14,417 nucleotides of DNA, taken from contig JAHALF010000023.1 in NCBI GenBank assembly GCA_018371275.1, forward strand, positions 1 to 14,417, in the 5' to 3' direction. The DNA is from Clostridiales bacterium. GTDB lineage: Bacteria > Bacillota > Clostridia > Lachnospirales > CAG-274. Of the stretch, positions 1 through 7,366 are shown in pieces. Below the pieces are notes generated by a model. That model was given only the letters and a program-made list of their open reading frames with translations. It made no database searches and was not told where the DNA came from. Position numbers and translations under genes: made by a program. How positions within the stretch are numbered: position 1 is the stretch's first letter; every line of letters begins with the position of its first letter.

Positions 1-204
1 GAAGAAACAATAGTTATTGAGGGACAGGGAGATGGTATTTCTAAAGCTAGAAAGATAAGAAAGGAAGTAAGCCCTAAAGATAGACTAAAAGCAGCAGAAT
101 TACTTGGTAAAAGGTATAACTTATTTACAGATAAGATACAATTAGAAGATACATCTTTAGAATTAAATATAAAAGGGGTTGTGGGTGTGATAGATGAAAG
201 TTGA
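1..204 (+). CDS. Terminase small subunit, C-terminal part (5' end outside window)
   Basis: This is the last 67 residues of an open frame that enters from the left edge and stops at TGA 202-204. The visible stretch SPKDRLKAAELLGKRYNLFT is a typical C-terminal segment of phage terminase small subunits, which bind the packaging start site and hand DNA to TerL; the DNA-binding N-terminus is not in the window. The frame overlaps the next gene by 11 bases, the usual terS-terL coupling. The identification rests on this short motif and on the terminase large subunit gene that follows directly. The site recognised (pac or cos) cannot be told from what is present. Confidence 0.85.
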   Translation, partial: EETIVIEGQGDGISKARKIRKEVSPKDRLKAAELLGKRYNLFTDKIQLEDTSLELNIKGVVGVIDES

Positions 205-1405
205 TGTTGAAATAAATAAGACTTATTTACCATATTTATTTAGTTACAAAAATAGAATAGAAGTGTATTATGGTGGAGCTGGTAGTGGCAAAAGTATATT
301 TGTAGCGCAAAAGTTAGTACTAAAGGCTTTGAAGAGTAAGAGAAAAATTCTTGTGGTTAGAAAAGTGGCAAGAACTCAAAAAGAAAGTTGTTTTGCTGTT
401 ATTTGCAAAATATTAGAAAGTATTAAACTTTTAAATGTATGTAGAATAAATAAAACTACACTAGATATAACTTTACCTAATGGAAGTATAATCCTTTTTA
501 AAGGTATGGACGATAGTGAAAAAATAAAATCTATTGCAGATATAACAGACATATGGTGTGAAGAAGCAACAGAGCTAACACTAGATGATTTTAGCCAGTT
601 AAATTTACGTTTAAGGGCTTTAAATCCCAACTTACAAATATGGTTGTCTTTTAACCCTGTTAGTAAGGCTAATTGGTGTTATCAATATTTCTTTGTAAAT
701 AAAGTAGAGGCATTTATATTAAAAACAACATACAAAGATAATAACTTTTTACCAAAATCTTATAAAGATGAAATTGAAAGCTATAAAACCACTAATCCAA
801 CCTATTATAAAATTTATGTAGAGGGGGAATTTTGTAGTTTAGACAAGCTAGTATATAACAATTATGAAATATTAGACTTTGATGTAGATGAGCTTATACA
901 TAGTAAAAAATATATTACGTTAACAGGGTTAGATTTTGGTTTTACAAATGACCCAACGGCTTTAATAGTAAGTCTTGTAAATGAAGAAGAAAAAGAAATT
1001 TATATTATAGATGAGTATGGAGAAACAGGCTTAACTAACCCAGATATAGCTTTAATAATAAAGTCTTTAGGTTATCAAAAAAATATTATTATGTGTGATA
1101 GTGCAGACCCTAAAAGCATAGAAGAACTAAGAAGACAAGGTATAGTAAGGGCTAAACCTTGTAAGAAAAGTCCAGATAGTGTACTTTATGGTATACAGCA
1201 GTTACAACAATATAAGATATATGTATTACCTAAATGTGAAAAGACTATAACAGAATTACAAAATTATGCTTGGGAAAAGGACAAGCAAACAAATGAGTAT
1301 ATAAATAAACCAATAGATAAATTTAATCACTTTTTAGATGCTCTTAGGTATAGTATGCAAATTATAAAAGGTAGAATTGGTGTATTAAAGAAAGGGGCGT
1401 TATAA
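194..1405 (+). CDS. terL: Terminase large subunit (PBSX/SPP1-type), ATPase-nuclease
   Basis: This is the motor protein that pumps phage DNA into the procapsid and cuts the concatemer. The N-terminal ATPase has a Walker A motif, GGAGSGKS (residues 27-34), a Walker B with catalytic acid, DIWCEEAT (119-126), and the coupling motif LSFNP (151-155). The C-terminal RNase H-like nuclease shows its acidic residues at D247 (GLDFGFTNDP), D302/D305 (CDSADP) and D382 (FNHFLDALRY). All key residues are intact and 403 residues is a normal length for this family. ATG 194 lies inside the end of the small subunit gene behind a G-rich site. It ends in TAATG, sharing one base with the portal start. The headful-type family suggests, but does not prove, pac packaging. 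Confidence 0.97.
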   Translation: MKVDVEINKTYLPYLFSYKNRIEVYYGGAGSGKSIFVAQKLVLKALKSKRKILVVRKVARTQKESCFAVICKILESIKLLNVCRINKTTLDITLPNGSIILFKGMDDSEKIKSIADITDIWCEEATELTLDDFSQLNLRLRALNPNLQIWLSFNPVSKANWCYQYFFVNKVEAFILKTTYKDNNFLPKSYKDEIESYKTTNPTYYKIYVEGEFCSLDKLVYNNYEILDFDVDELIHSKKYITLTGLDFGFTNDPTALIVSLVNEEEKEIYIIDEYGETGLTNPDIALIIKSLGYQKNIIMCDSADPKSIEELRRQGIVRAKPCKKSPDSVLYGIQQLQQYKIYVLPKCEKTITELQNYAWEKDKQTNEYINKPIDKFNHFLDALRYSMQIIKGRIGVLKKGAL

Positions 1406-2667
1406 TGTTTTATATAGAAAAAAATACAGAATTATCACTTGATAATATAAAATATTATATAGACTTATTTAAAATTAATTATTTGCCTAGATTAACTAAA
1501 CTTAGCAAATATTATAAAAATGACAATGCTATAAATTATAGAGTATTTGAGGATGTAACAAAACCTAATAATAAAATACCACATAGTTTCGCTGATTATA
1601 TTGTTAAAACAAATGTAGCTATGCTTTTAGGATCTCCTATTGCTTATAGTAGTGAAGATGATTTAGAAGATTATCAAAATATACTTGATTTAGCAGATGA
1701 ACAGGATATAAATATAGATATAGCTACAAACTGTGCTAAATATGGATATGCAATACAGTTATTATATTTAGATGATGATAAAAATATAAAATTTTACACT
1801 ATAGATAATAAAGAAGTTATATTAATTTATGTAGATGATATAAGTGAAAAATTATTATATGCTATAAGATTTTGGACAGTTAAGGTTGATAGTTATAAAG
1901 AAATAGAATATATAGAAGTATATTCAAAAGATGAAATAAAGCTATATAAAAATGGAACATTAGAACAAACAGTAAGTAATTTATTTAGTTCTATACCTAT
2001 TATAGTTTATAATAATAATACAGAAAAAATAGGAGATTATGAAAATGCAATACCTTTAATAGATGAATATGATTTATTGACAAGTGATACAGCAAACGAA
2101 AATGACTATTTTAATAACTGTTATCTATATTTAAATACAGATAATGTACTACCAGAAGATGTAAAAGCTATGAAAGAAAGTAGAGTGTTGTATGGTGAAA
2201 ACTTAAATCCACAATTTATATTAAAACAATCTTCTAATATAGATTTAGAAAATGAAAAAAATAGAATAGTAAAAGATATACATAAACTATCGTTTGTTCC
2301 AGATTTGTCTGATGAGAACTTTGCTAATAATGTAAGTGGTGTAGCAATGAAGTATAAGTTGTTTGGAACGCTTAACAATATGCTTAATAAACAAAGAAAA
2401 TTTAAAAAAGCTATAAATGATAGAAATAAACTTATATTTGATATGATGTATACAAAAGGTTTAAAAGTGCCTAAGTATATTGATATAACATTTACAACAA
2501 GTTTACCAACAGATAATGTAGAAACAGCACAAATGATAAATATGTTAAGGGGACTTATATCTGATGAAACATTAGCCTCTTTATTGCCATTCGTTGAAGA
2601 GCCTAAATGGGAAATAGAACAGGCAAATAAAAATAAGACTATTCCTTTAAGTTATGAAGAGGAATAG
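1405..2667 (+). CDS. Portal protein (SPP1 gp6-like)
   Basis: The portal forms the dodecameric ring at one capsid vertex through which DNA enters and leaves and to which the tail attaches. Family features include the N-terminal segment around TNVAMLLGSPIAYSSEDD (about residues 70-88) and the motif LSFVPDLSDENFANNVSGVA (295-314), which is characteristic of the SPP1 gp6 group. A Gly/Val-rich stretch is followed by the long helical region, and the C-terminus is acidic (SYEEE). Its 420 residues are slightly shorter than SPP1 gp6. The ATG overlaps the terL stop (TAATG) and has an AAAGGGG ribosome site just upstream. It sits in its canonical place between terL and the minor head gene. Confidence 0.95.
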   Translation: MFYIEKNTELSLDNIKYYIDLFKINYLPRLTKLSKYYKNDNAINYRVFEDVTKPNNKIPHSFADYIVKTNVAMLLGSPIAYSSEDDLEDYQNILDLADEQDINIDIATNCAKYGYAIQLLYLDDDKNIKFYTIDNKEVILIYVDDISEKLLYAIRFWTVKVDSYKEIEYIEVYSKDEIKLYKNGTLEQTVSNLFSSIPIIVYNNNTEKIGDYENAIPLIDEYDLLTSDTANENDYFNNCYLYLNTDNVLPEDVKAMKESRVLYGENLNPQFILKQSSNIDLENEKNRIVKDIHKLSFVPDLSDENFANNVSGVAMKYKLFGTLNNMLNKQRKFKKAINDRNKLIFDMMYTKGLKVPKYIDITFTTSLPTDNVETAQMINMLRGLISDETLASLLPFVEEPKWEIEQANKNKTIPLSYEEE

Positions 2668-2670
2668 CCT

Positions 2671-3441
2671 ATGAGTGATTATTGGGAAAGTAGAAAAGTT
2701 GATGATATATTTAATAAAAATACAGATAATGTAATAGATAAACTAAAGAAAATCTATAGAAAACAAGGTAGAGAAATACAAAAGGCTATTATAGATATTT
2801 ATATAACAATGTTAGAAGATGGTGGGATATCTACAACAGAATTATATAAATTTAATAGGTTTAAAAATTTACTAGATGAAATAAATGCTATATTAAAATC
2901 CTATGGGGAACAAGAAATAAAAGTTATATCTAGAGGTTTAGAACAAGCTACAAAAGATATAATAGGAGATATAGCAGAAAATAGTAATATATCATTTACT
3001 TTGATAAATGAAAAGGTTATACAAGAAATAGTAAATACAAAATTTAAAGGTGAAAGTTTTTCAAAAAGAATATGGAAAAATAGAGATAATTTAGGTAAGT
3101 TAATAGAAAAAAATTTACAAAATATTATAGCAAGCGGAATGAACAAAGATAAGGCAGTAACTGAAATAATGGATATACATAATAGTTCATTTTATAATGC
3201 AGATAGACTTGTAAGAACTGAGACAATGCGTTGTATAAATTCTGGGCAAGTAGAAATATATAAAGCTAGAGGAAGAACTTATGGATATTATAGTTATTCT
3301 AAAGATAAACGTACTTGTGATAAGTGTAAAAAGCTAGGAGAAGAAACAAAGGCAAATCCATTACCTTTAGATAAGCTAGAGCCAGTTCATCACCCTAATT
3401 GTAGATGTACAATTTTACCTACTGTAGAATTGCAGAAGTAG
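2671..3441 (+). CDS. Minor head protein (SPP1 gp7 / Mu F-like)
   Basis: This is a low-copy head morphogenesis protein associated with the portal; SPP1 gp7 binds portal and DNA during head assembly and DNA exit. Recognition rests on the C-terminal domain: an arginine-containing segment RLVRTETMRCINSGQVEIY (about 180-198), then C216-x2-C219 and the hallmark HHPNCRC (240-246), together a likely metal-binding set. The N-terminal part is mostly charged and helical. ATG 2671 follows a GAGGA site in the portal's last codons, three bases after its stop. At 256 residues it is short for the family, and a coding-like extension of 31 codons lies in the -1 frame just past its end (see 3429-3524), so the present C-terminus may be secondarily changed. 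Confidence 0.9.
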   Translation: MSDYWESRKVDDIFNKNTDNVIDKLKKIYRKQGREIQKAIIDIYITMLEDGGISTTELYKFNRFKNLLDEINAILKSYGEQEIKVISRGLEQATKDIIGDIAENSNISFTLINEKVIQEIVNTKFKGESFSKRIWKNRDNLGKLIEKNLQNIIASGMNKDKAVTEIMDIHNSSFYNADRLVRTETMRCINSGQVEIYKARGRTYGYYSYSKDKRTCDKCKKLGEETKANPLPLDKLEPVHHPNCRCTILPTVELQK

Positions 3442-3524
3442 TACCAGACTACATAGTTAATAAAGAAGATACATCTATATTATCAAAAGAAGTATGGAAA
3501 TTATTAAAGGAGAAATTAGGATAA
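3429..3524 (+). pseudogene. Out-of-frame remnant of minor head protein C-terminus (possible)
   Basis: From 3429 the -1 frame reads IAEVVPDYIVNKEDTSIL and on to a TAA at 3522-3524, a stop-free run of 31 codons with ordinary phage-like composition. Adding a single A after GAA at 3427-3429 would join it to the minor head gene as PTVE-IAEVVPDY, so a one-base deletion could have shortened that protein. No standard slippery heptamer is seen at the junction, which makes programmed frameshifting less likely. The only internal ATG in this frame (3408) overlaps the metal-binding motif of the minor head gene and has no ribosome site. This is an inference from reading frames only. Confidence 0.4.
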
Positions 3525-3637
3525 TGATAGAGCCTAAATTTAAAAAACTTTTTGATTATTTAGAAAATAATAAAATTATAAAAGAAACACCAGAAGATAT
3601 AAAGAATCTAAATGAAGAATATATAGCTTTAAAATAA
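3524..3637 (+). CDS. Small hypothetical protein, 37 aa, after the minor head gene
   Basis: I do not recognise this protein. It starts MIEPKFKKLFDYLENNKI and is lysine- and glutamate-rich, probably two short helices. Its ATG overlaps the TAA at 3522-3524 that closes the upstream out-of-frame segment (TAATG), and an AGGAG lies 11 bases before it, so it is placed like a translated gene. After its TAA the same frame continues KADEQLTKI to a second TAA at 3665-3667, which looks like a natural helix continuation (EEYIALK-KADEQL). The first stop may therefore be a recent nonsense change in a 47-residue gene. Small unnamed genes are common between minor head and scaffold genes of clostridial phages; a real but dispensable gene is the best guess. 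Confidence 0.55.
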   Translation: MIEPKFKKLFDYLENNKIIKETPEDIKNLNEEYIALK

Positions 3638-3683
3638 AAAGCAGATGAACAACTTACAAAAATATAAATTTTAATTGTCCTAG

Positions 3684-3709
3684 ATAAGACAAAAAACTGT
3701 CTTATTTTT
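3684..3709 (+). terminator. Terminator-like hairpin upstream of scaffold gene
   Basis: ATAAGACA (3684-3691) pairs perfectly with TGTCTTAT (3698-3705) around a 6-base loop, and TTTT follows (3706-3709). The form fits a weak rho-independent terminator or an mRNA 5'-end stabiliser. It lies inside the late operon, about 10 bases before the scaffold ribosome binding site, so it cannot stop all transcription. It shares TAAGAC...GTCTTATTTT with the hairpin at 5172-5207. Confidence 0.6.
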
Positions 3710-3731
3710 ATACCTAAAAGGAGGTTATAAT

Positions 3732-4304
3732 ATGGGTGAAGAAAATAACTTACAAGATGAACAAGGTAATTTACAAGAAAACCAAAAAGAAGAAAAGGCT
3801 ACATTTTCAAGAGAAGATGTAGCCTCTTTAGTTGCAAGTGAAGTACAAAAGGCACTTGATAAACAAAATAAGAAAAATGAAAAAGAAGCTAAAAAGCAAA
3901 AGTCTTTAGAAAATTTAGATGAAGAACAAAGAGCTAAAGCTATACAAGAGCAAAGAATAGCAGAACTTGAAGAAGAAGTAGCAAAGCATAGACTATTAAG
4001 TACTAAAAATCAAATAGCAAAAGTATTAGATAAAAGAGGACTTAGTATAGAGCTAGTTGATTTTGTTGTAACAACTGATGATGAAGATGAATGTATAGAA
4101 AAAATTGAAACACTAGACAAAATCTTTAAACAAATGGTAAAAGATGAAGTTAATAAAAGACTAAAAAGCACAGCACCTAAAAATGCTAATACACAAAAAG
4201 AAACTATATTAAATAAAGAAACATTTAAGAAGATGACACTTGCAGAACAACAACAATTATATGTTACAAATAAAGAATTATATGAAGAATTATCTAAAAA
4301 ATAG
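3732..4304 (+). CDS. Capsid scaffolding protein
   Basis: The scaffold directs assembly of the procapsid shell and is lost before or during DNA packaging. The 190-residue protein is highly charged and lacks Cys and Trp apart from a single Cys. It has a disordered Gln/Glu/Asn-rich start (about 1-22), then SREDVASLVASEVQKALDKQ and a long coiled-coil-like Lys/Glu helix (about 25-85), a middle helical part, and a C-terminal segment KMTLAEQQQLYVTNKELYEE near the end, where scaffolds of this type usually carry the capsid-binding helices. An AAAGGAGG site sits 7-8 bases before ATG 3732. Position directly before the capsid gene supports the role. No protease is visible, so removal is probably by exit rather than cleavage. 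Confidence 0.88.
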   Translation: MGEENNLQDEQGNLQENQKEEKATFSREDVASLVASEVQKALDKQNKKNEKEAKKQKSLENLDEEQRAKAIQEQRIAELEEEVAKHRLLSTKNQIAKVLDKRGLSIELVDFVVTTDDEDECIEKIETLDKIFKQMVKDEVNKRLKSTAPKNANTQKETILNKETFKKMTLAEQQQLYVTNKELYEELSKK

Positions 4305-4315
4305 GAGGTTAAATT

Positions 4316-5107
4316 ATGGTTACAATAGGAACAGGTTATGATAATAAAGTTTTAGAAAATAAAATGACGGATTTGGTAAACACTAAATTAGATGTTAGAG
4401 GGTTAATGACTATAGATACAAGCCTTACAGATAGTGCAGGACTTAAAAAGGTCGTAAATAAATATACTTATTCTGGTAAAGTTGAGAAATTAGCAAAAGG
4501 AGCTAAAAATACAACAAAAGGTAATGTAACATTTACACCAAAGGAATATACAATAAATAGGTATCAACAAACATATGAATATAATGATATGGATATAATG
4601 CAAGACCCTTATTTATTAGATGTAGCAACGGAGGGAGCAGCTACATTAATGACTAATCAAATAAAAGAAGAATATTTTGAAGAGCTTAAAAAAATTAGTA
4701 ACTCTTTTAAATATACTGAATTTGGTTATACAGCTATTGTTGACGCATTAGCAGAGCTTGATAAAGAAGTAGAAGATGATATGTTTATTATTATGGGTAA
4801 TGACTTAAAAGCTACTGTTAGAAAAGATAAAGATTTTATAGCTAGTAAACAAGGGGAAATTTTATACACTGGTCAATTTGGTACAATTAGTGGGTTACCA
4901 GCATTATTTAGTAAACTTATACCAGCAGAAACTTGCTATATAACTAAGAAAAATGCTATTAAGTTTTTTGTTAAAAAAGCTGGGAGTATAGAACAAGATA
5001 GAAATATAGAAACTAAGGATAACACTGTTGTATATGAAAGACACGGTTTAATTGCTTTGGTAGATGATACATACTCAATAAAACTTACTAAAAATGCATC
5101 AGTATAA
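4316..5107 (+). CDS. Major capsid protein (HK97-fold type)
   Basis: This forms the icosahedral shell. Features typical of the small non-cleaved capsid proteins of clostridial and SPP1-like phages are the start MVTIGTGYDNKVLENKMTDL, a mid-protein strand region TPKEYTINRYQQTYEYNDMD (about 80-99) matching the E-loop/spine-helix transition, and the late motif IEQDRNIETKDNTVVYERHG (about 226-245) of the A-domain/P-domain end. Length is 263 residues, with no N-terminal delta-domain long enough for proteolytic maturation, consistent with a separate scaffold gene. A perfect AGGAGG (4303-4308) overlaps the scaffold stop codon and sits 7 bases before the start, one of the strongest sites in the window, as expected for the most abundant virion protein. 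Confidence 0.93.
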   Translation: MVTIGTGYDNKVLENKMTDLVNTKLDVRGLMTIDTSLTDSAGLKKVVNKYTYSGKVEKLAKGAKNTTKGNVTFTPKEYTINRYQQTYEYNDMDIMQDPYLLDVATEGAATLMTNQIKEEYFEELKKISNSFKYTEFGYTAIVDALAELDKEVEDDMFIIMGNDLKATVRKDKDFIASKQGEILYTGQFGTISGLPALFSKLIPAETCYITKKNAIKFFVKKAGSIEQDRNIETKDNTVVYERHGLIALVDDTYSIKLTKNASV

Positions 5108-5127
5108 AAATAATAGGGGCTGGTTAA

Positions 5128-5436
5128 ATGTATTTACTAGAAAACTTAATAGAAGAAGTAAAACTACTAACAAGTAAGACTGATGACAATTTAATCAGTC
5201 TTATTTTAAAAAAAACTATAAAAGAAGTTGAGATGTATACAAATCAAAAATATAATGAAAAATTTAATAATGTTGTTGTTGATATAGCAATTATAAAACT
5301 TAATAAATTAGGGACAGAGGGTTTAATATCACAAAGTTATAGTGGAGTATCTGAAAGCTATACAGATAATTATCCAACATATATATTAAACCAATTAAAT
5401 AAACTTAAAAATAAAAAGGGTTGGGGGATATTATGA
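5128..5436 (+). CDS. Head-tail connector (adaptor) protein
   Basis: A small mainly helical protein of 102 residues that would form the adaptor ring bound beneath the portal, as SPP1 gp15 and HK97 gp6 do. The N-terminus LLENLIEEVKLLTSKTDDNL, then a repeated pattern of amphipathic helices (ILKKTIKEVEMYTNQ; IAIIKLNKLGTEGLISQSYSG), is the normal layout of that family, including the SYSGVSESY segment near residue 75. ATG 5128 has an AGGGGCTGG site. Its end overlaps the next gene by ATGA. Codons 16-27 also form a strong terminator-like hairpin (5172-5207), an unusual element inside a coding region. Confidence 0.85.
   Translation: MYLLENLIEEVKLLTSKTDDNLISLILKKTIKEVEMYTNQKYNEKFNNVVVDIAIIKLNKLGTEGLISQSYSGVSESYTDNYPTYILNQLNKLKNKKGWGIL
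5172..5207 (+). terminator. Intragenic terminator-like hairpin just after the capsid gene
   Basis: Positions 5172-5184 and 5194-5206 form a 13-bp stem with one G-T wobble and a 9-base loop; the inner 10 bp, TAAGACTGAT with ATCAGTCTTA, are perfect. A short T-run (5204-5207, partly within the stem) follows. It lies 65 bases after the capsid stop, inside the connector gene, where it could give partial termination or protect the 3' end of a capsid mRNA. It shares TAAGAC and GTCTTATTTT with the hairpin at 3684-3709. It may be coincidence of coding sequence. Confidence 0.5.
5423..5428 (+). promoter_or_regulatory. G-run ribosome binding site choosing ATG 5433
   Basis: GGGGGA sits 4 bases before ATG 5433. 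The alternative TTG at 5421 has the G-run inside its own coding sequence and no site upstream, so ATG 5433 is the better start. Confidence 0.7.
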
Positions 5437-5735
5437 TTAATAGACAAATGGAGCAATATTCATTATATGTAAATGAGCCTATACAAGATAAATATGGAAA
5501 ACTTAAAGATAACTATATATTTATGGATAATATACAAGTAGCTATAAATTTTGTATCTATAAATAAAAGAAGTGAAGATATAAGATTTAAAGATTGTAAT
5601 TATACAGGGCTTACATATTATAAGGGGTTAGATTTAACAAAAAAATATAAGTTAGTAGGTAAATTACAATATGAAATAATATCTATAAATGAAATTGGTA
5701 GGTTAAGTCAATATTTGTTAAAGGTAGTGATATAA
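5433..5735 (+). CDS. Head closure / head-tail joining protein
   Basis: Protein of 100 residues in the position of SPP1 gp16 and HK97 gp7-type head-closure proteins, which plug the connector once DNA is packaged. The sequence is beta-rich: MINRQMEQYSLYVNEPIQDK, a DNIQVAINFVS strand, GLTYYKGLDLTKKYKLVGKL, and a final strand LSQYLLKVVI. Similar small proteins fold as a beta barrel. I chose ATG 5433 because of the G-run site in front of it and because it makes the usual ATGA overlap with the connector stop; a TTG at 5421 would add four residues. It ends in TAATG with the next gene. Confidence 0.8.
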   Translation: MINRQMEQYSLYVNEPIQDKYGKLKDNYIFMDNIQVAINFVSINKRSEDIRFKDCNYTGLTYYKGLDLTKKYKLVGKLQYEIISINEIGRLSQYLLKVVI

Positions 5736-6142
5736 TGAATAGAGATTTTATTACAAATTTGAATATACTTATAAATGGGGGCTTACAAAATATAATAGCA
5801 GAAAAATTAGAAGACGCTTGTCAATTAATAGAAAATGAAGCTAAAGAACTTTGTCCAGTAGATGATGGAACATTAAAAGCTAGTATTAATCATAAAGTAG
5901 TTATTAAAGATTCAAAGCTAACAGGTATTGTAGGGACAAATGTAGAGTATGCTCCATATGTTCACGAAGGAACAGGTATATATGCTATAAATGGAAAAGG
6001 ACGTAAGGAAGTGCCTTGGACATTTATAGATGCTAAAGGTAAAACTTGGGTAACAAAAGGGCAAAAGCCTAATCCATTTTTAAAAGATGCTATATTAAAC
6101 AATGAAGAAAATATAAAAGAAATATTTAAGGATACATTATGA
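5735..6142 (+). CDS. HK97 gp10-like head-tail / tail completion protein
   Basis: The family signature is clear: a first helix, then LCPVDDGTLKASINHKVV (39-56), the central GTNVEYAPYVHEGTG (about 66-80) and the C-terminal GQKPNPFLKDAI (about 109-120). HK97 gp10-family proteins act at the neck, joining the head to the tail or completing the tail end. The 135-residue length is standard. Between the YVHEGTG and NPFL motifs there is an insertion with PWTFIDAKGKTWVTKG that is common in Gram-positive members. Start overlaps the previous stop (TAATG) and the end overlaps the next gene by four bases (ATGA), so neck genes here are tightly coupled. Confidence 0.93.
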   Translation: MNRDFITNLNILINGGLQNIIAEKLEDACQLIENEAKELCPVDDGTLKASINHKVVIKDSKLTGIVGTNVEYAPYVHEGTGIYAINGKGRKEVPWTFIDAKGKTWVTKGQKPNPFLKDAILNNEENIKEIFKDTL

Positions 6143-6483
6143 TTATATTAGATGAAATATTAAATATATTAAAATTTTTAGGGTACAAAATATATCCTTT
6201 TGGTACAGATAAAATAGAAAATTGTGTTATTTATAATTTAATACCTATATCTAGCAATAGAGTAATAGAACAAAGTAGATTAGAAATAACAGTCATATGT
6301 TTAGATATAGGTATAGGATTACAAATGATTGAAAATATTAAAAAAGTTTTAATAACTTTAGGAGATAATGGTTTAAATAATAATATATTATCTATTGAAT
6401 TAAATGGTGGAGGAAGTCTTGAAAATGTAGAAACAAGTACATTTCATTTCAAGGCTTTTTTTAATATTAAATCAAAATATTAG
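6139..6483 (+). CDS. Tail terminator / tail completion protein
   Basis: Located between the gp10-like and major tail genes, the place of the tail terminator (lambda gpU, SPP1 gp17 type) that caps the tail tube and joins it to the head. The 114 residues show the usual alternating pattern: an N-terminal helix (ILDEILNILKFLGYKIYP), strands with CVIYNLIPISSNRVIE and LEITVICLDIG, a second helix (MIENIKKVLITLGD), and the end strand TSTFHFKAFFNI. Ribosome site AAGGA lies seven bases before ATG within the previous gene. Function is inferred from order and secondary-structure pattern, as these proteins diverge strongly in sequence. Confidence 0.8.
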   Translation: MIILDEILNILKFLGYKIYPFGTDKIENCVIYNLIPISSNRVIEQSRLEITVICLDIGIGLQMIENIKKVLITLGDNGLNNNILSIELNGGGSLENVETSTFHFKAFFNIKSKY

Positions 6484-6494
6484 GAGGTAATAAA

Positions 6495-7064
6495 ATGGAA
6501 AGAATTGTTTTAGGTAGTGGCAAACTTTATATAAAAGAATTTGTTGACACAATACCACAAGATAGTGATATAGAACAAGATGAAAACTTATTAGGACTTA
6601 TACAAGGTGGTGCATCTTTGACATATACGCCTAGTTTTTATGAAGCTAAAGATGATTTAGGGCTTGTTTCTAAAAAGTTTATAACAGAAGAGGTTGTTGT
6701 ATTAAAATCAGGGATTATGACTTGGAGTGGAAACACATTACAAAAGTTATCTTCAACTGTAAGAATAGAAGAAGACAAATCTAATAAAACAAGAACAGTA
6801 AAAATAGGTGGTTCATCTAATTATGATAGAAAAAAATATATAATACATTTTGTACATAAAGATGAAGTAGATGGTGATATAAGAGTTACTATTGTTGGAA
6901 ATAATGAGGCAGGTTTTGAAATAGCTTTTGCTAAAGATAAAGAAACTGTAATAAATGCAGAGTTTAAGGCACAGCCTTGTGATAGTGATGGAACTTTAAT
7001 TATATTTAAAGAAGTTGACAAAACTATTCCAGATGAATTAATTGAAGTAGGGAGTGAAGATTAA
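6495..7064 (+). CDS. Major tail (tube) protein
   Basis: This 189-residue protein is the repeating subunit of the tail tube. Recognisable family stretches are IVLGSGKLYIKEF at the start, IEQDENLLGLIQGGASLTYT (about 26-45), DDLGLVSKKFITEEVVVLKS, and the late KKYIIHFVHKDEVDGDIRVT and GFEIAFAKDKETVINAEFKA, a beta-sandwich pattern typical of siphophage tube proteins from clostridia. AGGAGG lies directly after the preceding stop, six bases from ATG, a strong site fitting high expression. No sheath gene is next to it, which argues for a non-contractile tail. The end shares a base with the chaperone gene. Confidence 0.93.
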   Translation: MERIVLGSGKLYIKEFVDTIPQDSDIEQDENLLGLIQGGASLTYTPSFYEAKDDLGLVSKKFITEEVVVLKSGIMTWSGNTLQKLSSTVRIEEDKSNKTRTVKIGGSSNYDRKKYIIHFVHKDEVDGDIRVTIVGNNEAGFEIAFAKDKETVINAEFKAQPCDSDGTLIIFKEVDKTIPDELIEVGSED

Positions 7065-7366
7065 TGTTAGATTTAGGTAAACTACAACAAAAACTTTATA
7101 AAATTAAATTATTAGATGGAACTATATTACAAATACCAAAGCCTAGTCAATTATTGCTAAAAAAAATGATAAATTTAGAAAAAGTTGAAAATAAAGGGGC
7201 AAATTTATTAGATGAAATAAATAATATTTTACTTGAAATATTTAGCACTAATAAAAATGGTATTGTATATACTTTTGAGGACATTGAAAAAATGTTTGAT
7301 TTATCAATGGCTTTAGTTGTAATAAAAGATTATATAAACTTTTCTTTTGATATGTTGGGGGAGTAG
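7064..7366 (+). CDS. Tail assembly chaperone, short form (lambda G-like)
   Basis: Cytoplasmic chaperone of 100 residues that would coat the tape measure before the tube polymerises around it. I recognise it mostly from position between tube and tape measure genes and from the frameshift arrangement; the sequence is mainly helical (LLKKMINLEKVENKGANLLD; DIEKMFDLSMALVVIKDYIN). ATG follows the tube gene in TAATG, with AGGGAG nine bases ahead. It stops at TAG 7364-7366, immediately after a G-run where a fraction of ribosomes probably shifts to -1 to make the longer product that ends at 7641. Only the short form is made when the frame is kept. Confidence 0.85.
   Translation: MLDLGKLQQKLYKIKLLDGTILQIPKPSQLLLKKMINLEKVENKGANLLDEINNILLEIFSTNKNGIVYTFEDIEKMFDLSMALVVIKDYINFSFDMLGE

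Noticed and set aside
213..229. AT-rich near-palindrome TAAATAAG-A-CTTATTTA early in terL.
   Set aside because: The single-base centre cannot form a hairpin loop of normal size, and it is coding sequence; short palindromes of this kind are expected at this base composition.
3726..3731. TATAAT directly before the scaffold ATG.
   Set aside because: It lies between the ribosome site and the start codon, so transcription from it would begin inside the gene; no matching -35 box fits a role for this gene.
5421..5735. TTG 5421 as start of the head-closure gene.
   Set aside because: It would put the G-run ribosome site inside the gene; ATG 5433 has the site at good spacing and an ATGA overlap.
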